This document shows, piece by piece, positions 30,774 to 38,481 of a stretch of DNA of 42,864 nt. How positions within the stretch are numbered: position 1 is the first letter of the stretch; each line of letters opens with the position of its first letter. The position numbers and the translations under genes are program-made. Location of the stretch: NCBI GenBank assembly GCA_000435515.1, contig FR884158.1, forward strand, positions 1-42,864, written 5' to 3'. Under the pieces are notes generated by a model, which saw only the letters and a program-made list of their open reading frames with translations, did not search any database and was not told the origin of the DNA. The DNA is from Firmicutes bacterium CAG:582 (GTDB lineage Bacteria; Bacillota_I; Bacilli_A; RF39; UBA660).

Positions 30774-32506
30774 AACAAACTTTTAGAAATATTAAAACTG
30801 TTTATAAATACGGAAAAGAATATAAAAGTTGCTTAATATATGAAACAATTGGATCACTTTTTGGTATTTTTATTGGTATTGCGTTACCGATTCTACTTGC
30901 TAATCAACTTGTATATTTAACAGATAATAATTGGATTCAATTAATAGTTATGAGTTTAGTTGTTTTAATATTAGGATTGATAAATGCCCTTAAAACTGTG
31001 TTGATAAGAAAAAACACTCAAAAGTTTACTGTTGGAGTTACAGAAAAACTACAAAAATCTTTAAGCAGTGAAATATTGAAAGTTTCTCAAACAGATTTGG
31101 ATAATAATTCAAGTGGTGTTTTTGTTCAAAGAATGACAAGAGACACTGATGAACTTGCAAATATGTTTACTGTAGGTTATGGAAGATTAGTTGGAATTAT
31201 TTCAAGTATAGGAACATTTATTTCAATATTTATTATTAACAAGTATGTATTTATCTTTTATTTATCAGTTTCAGTTATTTTAACTATGCTACATTTATCA
31301 AAGTCAAGAAAAATAAATAAGCTTGATAAAGAAAAAAGAAAGCAACAGGAAAAAGTAACTGGATTAACAAGTGAATTAGTTAGAGGTGCTAGAGACGTTA
31401 AGATGTTAAATGCTAAAAGCGGTTTTGTTAATATGTTGAATGAAAATATTCAAGAAAAAAACAAAAAGTATTTAGATATGCGTAATGTTGATATCTCCTA
31501 TAACTTTATTATTGAATGTTTAAAAGAACTGTTTCAATTTGCTTTAATTATATTATTTATATACTTAATAAGTTATGAAAATCTATCTGTTGCTATGAGT
31601 GTTGCATTATTTTCTTATAGAGAAAGAGTTATGCAAAGTTTTATGGCTAGTATATCCGAGTTGTTAGAAGAAGCCAATTGTTTTAACTTATCGTTTGAGA
31701 GAGTATTTTCTTTATTAGATAATAAATCATTTAATAAAGAAGAATTTGGTAAAAAACATCTTGCTAATATTAAAGGTGACTTTGAATTTAAAAACGTTTC
31801 TTTTTCTTATGATAACGATTTAAAAGTATTGGATAATATTAATTTTAAAGTAGATGCTAATACAACTGTAGGTTTTGTCGGAAAAAGTGGAAGTGGCAAA
31901 ACAACGATATTTAGTTTATTGTGTAAAATGTATAATATTGAGTCTGGTGATATTCTTATAGATGGAAACTCTATTAATGATTTAGATGAAGATTCTATTA
32001 GGGGTAATATAACAGTTATATCTCAAAGTCCTTATATTTTTAATATGAGTATTATCGATAATATGAAGCTTGTTAAAGAAGATGTAACATTAAAGGAGAT
32101 AAAAGAAGCATGTCGTTTAGCTTGCTTAGATGATTTTATTGAGAGTTTACAAGATAAATATAATACAGTAGTTGGCGAAGGCGGTGTCACTTTGTCTGGA
32201 GGTCAAAGGCAAAGACTTGCTATAGCTAGAGCATTAGTTCAAAAGACAGAAATAATTTTATTTGATGAGGCTACAAGTGCATTAGATAATGAAACACAAG
32301 GTAAAATTCAAGAAGCTATTAATAATTTAAAGAATGAATATACAATTATGATAATAGCTCATAGATTCTCCACAATATTAAACTGTGATAAAATATTCTT
32401 TATTGAAAATGGAAAAATAATAGATTCTGGAACTCATAAAGAATTGTTAAATAGATGTTCTGAATATAAGCATTTATATGAATCTGAAATAAAAAAAGGA
32501 AAGTAG
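30770..32506 (+). CDS. ABC exporter half-transporter (membrane domain fused to ATPase)
   Basis: A 578-residue homo- or heterodimeric exporter. Six membrane helices occupy residues about 20-300 and the ATPase 335-578: Walker A GKSGSGKT (371-378), Q-loop ISQSPY (418-422), signature LSGGQR (475-480), Walker B IILFDE (495-500) and H-loop His531 (AHRFST). All catalytic residues are intact, so it can act as a homodimer. The substrate is not predictable; with a TetR regulator ahead it is likely a drug, lipid or peptide exporter. Start codon ATG 30770 overlaps the regulator stop. No second ABC gene follows. Confidence 0.92.
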   Translation: MKQTFRNIKTVYKYGKEYKSCLIYETIGSLFGIFIGIALPILLANQLVYLTDNNWIQLIVMSLVVLILGLINALKTVLIRKNTQKFTVGVTEKLQKSLSSEILKVSQTDLDNNSSGVFVQRMTRDTDELANMFTVGYGRLVGIISSIGTFISIFIINKYVFIFYLSVSVILTMLHLSKSRKINKLDKEKRKQQEKVTGLTSELVRGARDVKMLNAKSGFVNMLNENIQEKNKKYLDMRNVDISYNFIIECLKELFQFALIILFIYLISYENLSVAMSVALFSYRERVMQSFMASISELLEEANCFNLSFERVFSLLDNKSFNKEEFGKKHLANIKGDFEFKNVSFSYDNDLKVLDNINFKVDANTTVGFVGKSGSGKTTIFSLLCKMYNIESGDILIDGNSINDLDEDSIRGNITVISQSPYIFNMSIIDNMKLVKEDVTLKEIKEACRLACLDDFIESLQDKYNTVVGEGGVTLSGGQRQRLAIARALVQKTEIILFDEATSALDNETQGKIQEAINNLKNEYTIMIIAHRFSTILNCDKIFFIENGKIIDSGTHKELLNRCSEYKHLYESEIKKGK

Positions 32507-32573
32507 GACAACAATTAAATTATAACTTATGATATAGTATATATGACAAAATAGAATGATAGGGAGAGTTAAT

Positions 32574-32807
32574 ATGAAAAAGTGTAAAGATTGTAATGTT
32601 GAAATGATTGAATGCTCTAGTCTTCATACAGATTATGTTGGTGGAGTTAACTTTGAAGAACAAATATTTTTAGATTATGATGATGAAAAAAATGGAACTA
32701 AAATGTTATTTAGTAATAATAAAATGTCTAAAAAGCGTTTAAAAGCAAGAGTTTGTCCATCATGTGGTGTAGTTGAATTATATGTTGATTTAGCTAGTAA
32801 TGAATAA
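32574..32807 (+). CDS. Small zinc-ribbon protein
   Basis: A 77-residue protein with CKDC (4-7) near the N-terminus and CPSC near position 63, a CxxC-CxxC pair that fits one zinc ribbon. Between them a Tyr/Asp-rich segment (HTDYVGGVNFEEQIFLDYDDE) resembles small nucleic-acid or protein-binding ribbon proteins of Bacillota. ATG 32574 follows AGGGAGAG; an in-frame ATG at 32556 overlaps that site. A weak extended -10 (TGATATAGT, 32530-32538) lies upstream. It is 15 bp from the next gene. Its function is unknown. Confidence 0.7.
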   Translation: MKKCKDCNVEMIECSSLHTDYVGGVNFEEQIFLDYDDEKNGTKMLFSNNKMSKKRLKARVCPSCGVVELYVDLASNE

Positions 32808-32822
32808 AGGTTGGAAAAGTAT

Positions 32823-33407
32823 ATGGAAAAGTTTTATTTAGAAATGCCATCAATTCAAAGAAAAGATGATATAGTTGATTATATTAATGAATTTGTTGTT
32901 TATAATTCAGATCTTAGTGGCATGGGTTCTTTAGATAAAATTCTTGATGGTTTAACTTTTGAAGAGGCGTTAACTAGATGTTTAAATATGCAGAATGAAG
33001 AATATGCAAGAAGTATGCACAGAGCTCAAACTAAAACATTCTTACTTATTAGAGAAAATGATAATAGGTTAATTGGAACAATAAGTGTTAGATGGAATCT
33101 ACCAAAGGAAATGGTTCCTTTTGGTGGAAATATAGGTTATGGTATTCGTCCAACAGAAAGGAAAAAAGGGTATAATAAAATTAATTTATATTTAGGTCTT
33201 CTTGAGGCAATAAAAGTTTCTTCAATAATTCTTCCTTGTGATGTTGATAATTTAGGTTCAAGTAAAACTATGGAAGCATTAGGTGGTAAACTTGAAAAAA
33301 CAGAAGTGGATCCGGAGGATGGAATACTTACAAGTATTTATTCTTTTAATGTTTCTGAAACAATAGAAAAGTATAAAAGTAAATTTGAAAATTATATTAG
33401 AACTTAG
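32823..33407 (+). CDS. GNAT-family N-acetyltransferase
   Basis: A 194-residue acetyltransferase. The acetyl-CoA domain spans about 60-175: TFLLIRENDNRLIGTISVRW (beta 2-3), GYGIRPTERKKGYNKINLYL (motif A: Arg-x-x-x-x-Gly with KGY), and CDVDNLGSSKTMEALGGKLE (motif B: Asn, then the MEALGG loop). It is most like small-molecule or protein N-acetyltransferases of the RimJ/RimL-related type. The substrate is unknown. The start chosen is ATG 32823, but the ribosome-binding site AAAGG is weak; TTG 32811 is the other option. Likely one transcript with the zinc-ribbon gene. Confidence 0.85.
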   Translation: MEKFYLEMPSIQRKDDIVDYINEFVVYNSDLSGMGSLDKILDGLTFEEALTRCLNMQNEEYARSMHRAQTKTFLLIRENDNRLIGTISVRWNLPKEMVPFGGNIGYGIRPTERKKGYNKINLYLGLLEAIKVSSIILPCDVDNLGSSKTMEALGGKLEKTEVDPEDGILTSIYSFNVSETIEKYKSKFENYIRT

Positions 33408-33458
33408 CAATATATAATAATTTTAAATAATTTAAATATAATAATAGTGGAGATGAAT

Positions 33459-33890
33459 ATGAAAAAAATTATTATTATATTGTTAATTACGTTTGGTGTA
33501 GCAGTACTACCTACTGTTTTTATTGATTTTAATACGGATTATTTGATTAAACCTGCTTTATTTCCTCCTAAAATATTGTTTCCTATTGTGTGGACAATTA
33601 TTTATATACTTATGAGTATTTCTTTGTATTTGTCCAGCAAAAATGATAATGATGTTTATAAAGTTTATGGAATACAGCTGATTTTGAATTCATTATGGAG
33701 TCCATTATTTTTCTTGTTTAAAACTTATTTGTTTTCAACACTAGAATTAGTGGTCTTGATTTTATTTGTAGCAGTTATGATTTTTCAAATGCATAATAAA
33801 AATAAAGCAGCTGGATATTTACAAATTCCTTATTTTATTTGGTTATTATATGCATTATATTTAAATGTTTCAATATTTATTTTAAATTAG
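33459..33890 (+). CDS. TspO/MBR family protein
   Basis: A 143-residue membrane protein with five helices and the family blocks: FPPKILFPIVWTIIYILMSI (helix 2 start with Pro-Pro), NSLWSPLFFL (helix 3) and AGYLQIPYFIWLLYALYLNV (helix 5). TspO proteins bind porphyrins and lipophilic ligands and respond to stress. ATG 33459 has GTGGAGAT upstream; an in-frame GTG 33447 falls inside it and is not needed. Length is a little below the usual 150-160. Confidence 0.9.
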   Translation: MKKIIIILLITFGVAVLPTVFIDFNTDYLIKPALFPPKILFPIVWTIIYILMSISLYLSSKNDNDVYKVYGIQLILNSLWSPLFFLFKTYLFSTLELVVLILFVAVMIFQMHNKNKAAGYLQIPYFIWLLYALYLNVSIFILN

Positions 33891-33916
33891 AGATATATTA
33901 AGTTATATCTTTTTTT
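33891..33916 (+). terminator. Terminator of the TspO-like gene
   Basis: AGATATA (33891-33897), loop TTAAGT, TATATCT (33904-33910), followed by six further Ts. The stem begins at the base after the stop. Confidence 0.75.
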
Positions 33917-33924
33917 GTTATAAT
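33916..33924 (+). promoter_or_regulatory. Extended -10 promoter of the DUF1848 gene
   Basis: TG-T-TATAAT at 33916-33924, 19 bp before ATG 33943; AGAGGT is the ribosome-binding site. Confidence 0.55.
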
Positions 33925-33942
33925 CTCTTTAGAGGTATTTTT

Positions 33943-34833
33943 ATGATATTAAATGTAAGTGGAAGAACTGATGTTGTCGCATTTTATACAGATTGGTTTA
34001 TGAATAGATATAAGGAAGGTTTTGTTGATGTAAGAAATCCTTTTAATAAGAAATTAGTCAGTAGAATATTTTTTGAAGATGTTGATGCAATTTTATTTTG
34101 TACTAAAAATCCAATTCCTATTGTTGATAAATTGAAACTTATAAACAAACCAATTGTTTTTCATATAACAATAACTCCATATAAAAAGGATATTGAACCA
34201 AATGTACCAGATAAAAGTAAAGTTATAGAGGCTGTTAAGAAAATAAGTGAAATTCTAGGAACAGAAAATGTAGTTGTTAGATATGATCCAATATTTATAA
34301 GCGATGAATATTCGATTAACTATCATATTAAAGCATTTTCCAAACTTTGTTCAGAACTTGATGGGTATATCAAAAAAATCATAGTTTCTTTTATTGATGA
34401 TTATAAAAATGTTAGAAATAACTATGATGTTTTAAAATATAGGGAATTTAGTAATTCTGATTACGCTTTAATTGGAACTAATTTTAGTTCTATTGCTGAA
34501 TCTCATAATATTAAAGTATCAACTTGTTTTGAAGATAATACTTTAGTTGAATATGGATTTACTAAAGATGAGTGTATGTCAAAAGAACTTGCTTATAAGT
34601 TAACAGGGAAGGTTTTTAAAAGTGAGTGGACAGCTAGAAAAGAACGTAAGTGCCATTGTGTTTTGATGGTTGATATTGGTTGGTATAATACTTGTCCACA
34701 TATGTGTAAATATTGTTATGCAAATTATGATGAGACAATTGTTGATGAGAATATAAAGAAACATGACAAAAATTCATCCTTACTTATTGGAAAGTTAGAA
34801 AGTGATGATATAATAAAAAGACGTTTAAAGTGA
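33943..34833 (+). CDS. DUF1848 family protein (Cys-rich, radical-SAM-like C-terminus)
   Basis: A 296-residue protein. The N-terminus ILNVSGRTDVVAFYTDWFMNR, then RNPFNKKLVSR, ILFCTKNP and the strand FHITITPY match DUF1848. So does the C-terminal Cys cluster CHCVLMVDIGWYNTCPHMC and KYCYAN, which resembles an iron-sulphur binding site. The fold resembles TIM-barrel SPL/radical-SAM enzymes, but the Cys cluster is C-terminal. Activity is unknown. Next to a DNA-3-methyladenine glycosylase gene 33 bp downstream, it may act on nucleic acid, an inference from position only. Confidence 0.88.
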   Translation: MILNVSGRTDVVAFYTDWFMNRYKEGFVDVRNPFNKKLVSRIFFEDVDAILFCTKNPIPIVDKLKLINKPIVFHITITPYKKDIEPNVPDKSKVIEAVKKISEILGTENVVVRYDPIFISDEYSINYHIKAFSKLCSELDGYIKKIIVSFIDDYKNVRNNYDVLKYREFSNSDYALIGTNFSSIAESHNIKVSTCFEDNTLVEYGFTKDECMSKELAYKLTGKVFKSEWTARKERKCHCVLMVDIGWYNTCPHMCKYCYANYDETIVDENIKKHDKNSSLLIGKLESDDIIKRRLK

Positions 34834-34866
34834 GGTTATTATGGATAGAAGTTTTGGAGAGCAAAA

Positions 34867-35409
34867 ATGAATAGATGTTCTTGGTGTAATTTAAAAAATC
34901 AAAAATACGTTGATTATCATGACAATGAATGGTGTGTTTTAAATATGGATGAAAGATATCTTTATGAGATGTTTATCCTTGAATCATTTCAAGCAGGCCT
35001 TTCATGGGAATGCGTTTTAAATAAAAGAGAGGCTTTTTTAAAAGCATATGATAACTTTGACATAGATAAAGTTATAGAGTATGATGATGTGAAAATCGAA
35101 GAGTTAATGAATAACAAAGATATTATTCGTAATCGCTTAAAGATACAAGCAAGTATAAATAATTCTAAAATATATATGAATATTGTAAATGAGTTTGGAA
35201 GTTTTTTTAACTATCTTTCGCATTTTTCTGGTGGGCGTATCTTCTATGAAATTGGAAAAACTACATCTGTGCTTTCTGATAAAATATCCTTTGATTTAAA
35301 AAGTCGCGGAATGAAGTTTGTTGGATCAACAATTATCTATTCATATCTTTGTGCAGTGGGTATAATTTATGCTCATGAAGAAACCTGTTTTTTATATAAA
35401 AAACGTTAA
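34867..35409 (+). CDS. tag: DNA-3-methyladenine glycosylase I
   Basis: A 180-residue base-excision enzyme. It has N-terminal RCSWC, zinc ligands Cys4, His18, His170 and Cys174 (as in E. coli Tag Cys4, His17, His175, Cys179), ESFQAGLSWECVL (38-51) with Glu39, RNRLKIQASI, and DLKSRGMKFVGSTIIYSYLC (helix-hairpin-helix end). It removes 3-methyladenine from alkylated DNA. EWCVLN replaces the usual EWG-P segment, a mild divergence. The ATG overlaps the TGA of a 9-codon frame (34841-34870, MDRSFGEQK) that has GAGG ahead, so its translation may be coupled to that micro-ORF. Confidence 0.92.
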   Translation: MNRCSWCNLKNQKYVDYHDNEWCVLNMDERYLYEMFILESFQAGLSWECVLNKREAFLKAYDNFDIDKVIEYDDVKIEELMNNKDIIRNRLKIQASINNSKIYMNIVNEFGSFFNYLSHFSGGRIFYEIGKTTSVLSDKISFDLKSRGMKFVGSTIIYSYLCAVGIIYAHEETCFLYKKR

Positions 35410-35423
35410 ATATATCGCTAAAT

Positions 35424-35443
35424 AATAAAAATATTTTATTTTT
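35424..35443. terminator. Weak bidirectional A/T terminator
   Basis: AATAAAA (35424-35430), ATA, TTTTATT (35434-35440), Ts to 35443. It lies between the converging tag and 73-residue genes. The stem is A/T only. Confidence 0.4.
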
Positions 35444-35450
35444 CAATAAA

Positions 35451-35672
35451 TTATATAATATCAAAGTGTAGTTTAAAATTTTCTATAAATAATGGTGTTA
35501 GTTTATTAATTAGAATATTGTCTTCAACAATTACTATCTTTTTGTTATTAAAGAGGCAGTATATTTTTTGTTTACCATTTGTTAAATAATAATATGTTGT
35601 ATTGCTAAACTTGCAATTGCTAAAAACTATATAAGTGTATCCATCAATAGTTACTAAATCGTTTATTTTCAT
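35451..35672 (-). CDS. Small hypothetical protein, 73 residues
   Basis: Minus-strand gene with a strong ribosome-binding site AAGGAGAT 4-5 nt before ATG 35672. The protein is soluble and beta-rich (MKINDLVTIDGYTYIVFSNC, TTYYYLTNGKQKIYCLFNNK, KIVIVEDN), like a small SH3 or barrel fold found in DUF4314- or KOW-type small proteins, but no family is recognised. It stands opposite to its neighbours. Confidence 0.65.
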   Translation of the reverse strand: MKINDLVTIDGYTYIVFSNCKFSNTTYYYLTNGKQKIYCLFNNKKIVIVEDNILINKLTPLFIENFKLHFDII

Positions 35673-35732
35673 AATATCTCCTTTTTTATAAAGTTTATGA
35701 TATTAAAAAACATTTAGAATTATTAAATATAA

Positions 35733-35741
35733 TGATATAAT
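35733..35741 (+). promoter_or_regulatory. Extended -10 promoter of the membrane-bound XRE gene
   Basis: TG-A-TATAAT at 35733-35741. Initiation near 35748 lies after an in-frame ATG at 35745, which supports the GTG at 35766 as the true start. A second TATAAT is at 35728-35733. Confidence 0.55.
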
Positions 35742-35765
35742 TGAATGGATGATGGATGTGATTTT

Positions 35766-36470
35766 GTGGATCAAAATAAAATTGGTGAATTTATAAAAAA
35801 ACTTAGAACGGAAAATCATTTAACTCAAAAAGAATTTGCAGATAAATATGGTGTTACTTATCAGGCAGTTTCTAAATGGGAAAATGGTAAAAATCTTCCT
35901 GATATGTCACTTATAAAACAAATGAGTGAAGATTTTAATATTGGAATAGATGAGTTATTAGATGGAGAGAAAAAGACAAAACGTCAAATAGATTATAAGT
36001 ACTTAAAAGGTGCAATATTTGGGTCATTAATAATTGTATTTATGTTTTTCATTATGCTATTAAGTCATAATGATAACTATCAATTTAAGACTTTATCAAC
36101 TAAATGTGAAGATTTCAATATTTCTGGTACAGTTTCATATAATGATAAAAAATCATCGATTTTTATAAATAAAATAACTTATTGTGGTGGAAATGATGAA
36201 CAAATATATAGAGATATAGAATGTATTTTATATGAAAATGATGGTGATATAGATAAAAAAATTGCAACTTTAACACATGATAAAGTAACTCCAACAAAGT
36301 TAGAAGATTTTTTGGAAAATGCAAATTTTGTTGTTGATAACTATTCTCGAGTTTGTAAAGAATTTAAAGAAAATAGTTTATATTTAAAGATCAATGCAAC
36401 TGATTTGAATAATAATGTTATTACATATGAAATACCATTAGAATTAAGTTCTGATTGTGTTTGTAAATAG
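35766..36470 (+). CDS. Membrane-anchored XRE-family regulator
   Basis: A 234-residue protein starting at GTG 35766, with GGATGTGA as ribosome-binding site; this gives the typical start MDQNKIGEFIKKLRTENHLT. The helix-turn-helix is at 4-62 (TQKEFADKYGVTYQAVSKWE, KNLPDMSLIKQM), a membrane helix at about 81-100 (GAIFGSLIIVFMFFIMLLS), and an extracytoplasmic domain at 105-234 with four Cys that could form disulfides (KCEDFN, TYCGGN, DIECIL, RVCKEF) and a C-terminal CVCK. Such one-component regulators pass signals from outside to DNA. It lies 20 bp before the zinc-ribbon gene and probably controls that operon. Confidence 0.83.
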   Translation: MDQNKIGEFIKKLRTENHLTQKEFADKYGVTYQAVSKWENGKNLPDMSLIKQMSEDFNIGIDELLDGEKKTKRQIDYKYLKGAIFGSLIIVFMFFIMLLSHNDNYQFKTLSTKCEDFNISGTVSYNDKKSSIFINKITYCGGNDEQIYRDIECILYENDGDIDKKIATLTHDKVTPTKLEDFLENANFVVDNYSRVCKEFKENSLYLKINATDLNNNVITYEIPLELSSDCVCK

Positions 36471-36490
36471 AATAGAGGTGAGGCGGATTT

Positions 36491-37552
36491 ATGGCACGAA
36501 TAGAAAAGAAGGTTTTAGATAATAGATGTCCTAGGTGCCAAGCTCCTATTGAATTTAATCCTAAACTTGGACTCTTTAAATGTGATTATTGTGATGGAAA
36601 ATTCACGGCTGAAGAGTTAAAAGATATGACTACTGAGGAAAATAAAGTAACAGAAACCAGTGTTGAATATGTTAATTATAACTGTCCTGATTGTGGAGCT
36701 GTGATAATAACTGATGAGAATACAGCTGCGACTTTCTGTGTATATTGTGGAAATACGTCGATTATTAAAAGTCGATTAAGTGGAGAGTTTGCTCCTAGTA
36801 AGATCATTCCATTTAAAAAGACAAAAGAGGATGCGATTGCTGCTTTTCAAGGATTAAAAAAAGGAAGACATTTAATACCAAAAGAGTTTATAAATGAAAA
36901 AAATATTGAAAAAATTATGGGTGTATATATTCCTTTTTGGTTGTTTGATGTAACATCTACTGGAGATTTGCAAATAGACGCGACTAGAGTAAATAGTTGG
37001 ACGAGTGGAGATACTCATTATACGAAAACAGATTACTTTAAAGTTGAAAGAGAAGGTAGTATGAAGTTTTCTAAAGTTCCAGTGGACGGATCAGTTAGAT
37101 TTGAAGATGATATCATGAATACAATTGAACCATTTGATTATAGTTCATTAGTTCCATATAATCATGCTTATCTTTCAGGTTTTTTGGCTGAGAGGTATGA
37201 TGTATCCAAAGAGGATGCTTATAAAAGTACGGAAGATAGAACAGTTAAATCTACTAAAGAAGAGATGCTTTCAAGTGCACTTGGATATGCTTCAAAAGTT
37301 GTTACCAACTGTGATATTTCTTTGCATAATGATAACTGCGAATATGTTATGCTACCAGTATATATGGTAAATGTAAAATATAAGGACAAGTTTTATATTT
37401 TTGCAATGAATGGAGAAAGTGGAGAATTTGTTGGAAATATACCTCTTGATAAAAAGAAATCTGTGATAATGTCTATATTACTTTTTATTATAATATTTGT
37501 TTTTATTTTAGTTATTTCATATGTTGTATTTAAGTTTGGAGGTAGTAATTAA
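36491..37552 (+). CDS. Membrane protein with two N-terminal zinc ribbons (TFIIB-type)
   Basis: A 353-residue protein. The two zinc ribbons are Cys13/16-Cys31/34 (CPRC, CDYC) and Cys65/68-Cys83/86 (CPDC, CVYC). A soluble middle follows (about 95-320) with FAPSKIIPFKKTKEDAIAAF and GVYIPFWLFDVTS, then a C-terminal membrane helix (about 325-347). Homologues in Bacillota are often labelled TFIIB-type zinc-ribbon proteins, and sometimes wrongly PriA. The next gene encodes a TPM protein and starts at the last base of the stop codon, so the two are coupled. No enzyme activity is apparent; the ribbons may bind a partner or RNA. Confidence 0.82.
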   Translation: MARIEKKVLDNRCPRCQAPIEFNPKLGLFKCDYCDGKFTAEELKDMTTEENKVTETSVEYVNYNCPDCGAVIITDENTAATFCVYCGNTSIIKSRLSGEFAPSKIIPFKKTKEDAIAAFQGLKKGRHLIPKEFINEKNIEKIMGVYIPFWLFDVTSTGDLQIDATRVNSWTSGDTHYTKTDYFKVEREGSMKFSKVPVDGSVRFEDDIMNTIEPFDYSSLVPYNHAYLSGFLAERYDVSKEDAYKSTEDRTVKSTKEEMLSSALGYASKVVTNCDISLHNDNCEYVMLPVYMVNVKYKDKFYIFAMNGESGEFVGNIPLDKKKSVIMSILLFIIIFVFILVISYVVFKFGGSN

Positions 37553-38481
37553 TGAAAAAGCGTTTATGGTTAACTATATGTCTTTTATTGATTATTCCAA
37601 CTTTTGTCTTTGCAGCAAATGAAAAGGATTTAAAGACAAGAACAAGTTTAAATAATTATGGGGTATCTAAAAAATGGGATATGTCTTCAAGTACTCGAAT
37701 AAATCATGCACTTTCTACTCCTTATGTTGATGCATCTGAGAAAATTTATGATTATTCAAACATTTTATCTACTACTGATAAAGATGAGTTAAAATTAAAA
37801 ATGGATAAATTTATTAAAAAGACAGGATTTGACATGGTTTTTGTTTCTGTTGATTTAATATATAATGTAGATTCAACTAATGAAAATTATGCTGCTGATT
37901 TTTATGATTATAACGATTTTGGATTAAATGATGAGTATTATTCAGGTGTTTTATTATTAAGAAATACTTATGAAAGTAATCCATATTTTAATATTTATAC
38001 GTTTGGGGAAGCTCAATTATATTTCACTTATGAAAGACTTGAAAATATTTTAGATGATATATATCCATATTTTAAAGATGGCGTTGATTATTTAGGAGGT
38101 ATAAATAAATTCATTGATGAATTGAACTCTTATTATGATAAAGGAAAACCACTTAGTTCTCGAAATGATACATTGGATGAATATGGAAATGTTGTTAAGG
38201 GTTATAATCCACCTTATTTAGTTGCTTTTATTGGGGCAATTGCCGTATCAGCAATTGTTGTTTCAATTGAAGTACATAAAAACAAAATGGTAAAAAAAGC
38301 TACAACAGCGTTTGATTATTTAGATAAAAATTCGATAAATTACACTAAGAAGGATGATAGATATATAAGAAGCCACACAAGTAGTTATAAGACTAGTTCG
38401 TCATCTGGAAGCGGAGGCGGTGGACATAGCAGTGGTTCATCAGGCGGTGGACATTCTTCAGGAGGAGGAAGACATGGATAA
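37552..38481 (+). CDS. TPM-domain membrane protein with Gly/Ser/His-rich tail
   Basis: A 309-residue exported protein. Signal peptide 1-21 (LWLTICLLLIIPTFVFAANE), TPM domain about 60-170 (VDASEKIYDYSNILSTTDKD onward, GFDMVFVSVDLIY, YYSGVLLLRNTYE), a membrane helix about 222-242, and a cytoplasmic end with a low-complexity Ser/Gly/His tail (SSGSGGGGHSSGSSGGGHSS). TPM proteins (YgcG, Psb32, MOLO-1) are linked to membrane-protein repair, but the bacterial role is unclear. The ATG overlaps the upstream stop by 1 bp. The tail's GGA GGA GGA codons double as ribosome-binding site for prfB, and the genes overlap by 8 bp. Confidence 0.88.
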   Translation: MKKRLWLTICLLLIIPTFVFAANEKDLKTRTSLNNYGVSKKWDMSSSTRINHALSTPYVDASEKIYDYSNILSTTDKDELKLKMDKFIKKTGFDMVFVSVDLIYNVDSTNENYAADFYDYNDFGLNDEYYSGVLLLRNTYESNPYFNIYTFGEAQLYFTYERLENILDDIYPYFKDGVDYLGGINKFIDELNSYYDKGKPLSSRNDTLDEYGNVVKGYNPPYLVAFIGAIAVSAIVVSIEVHKNKMVKKATTAFDYLDKNSINYTKKDDRYIRSHTSSYKTSSSSGSGGGGHSSGSSGGGHSSGGGRHG

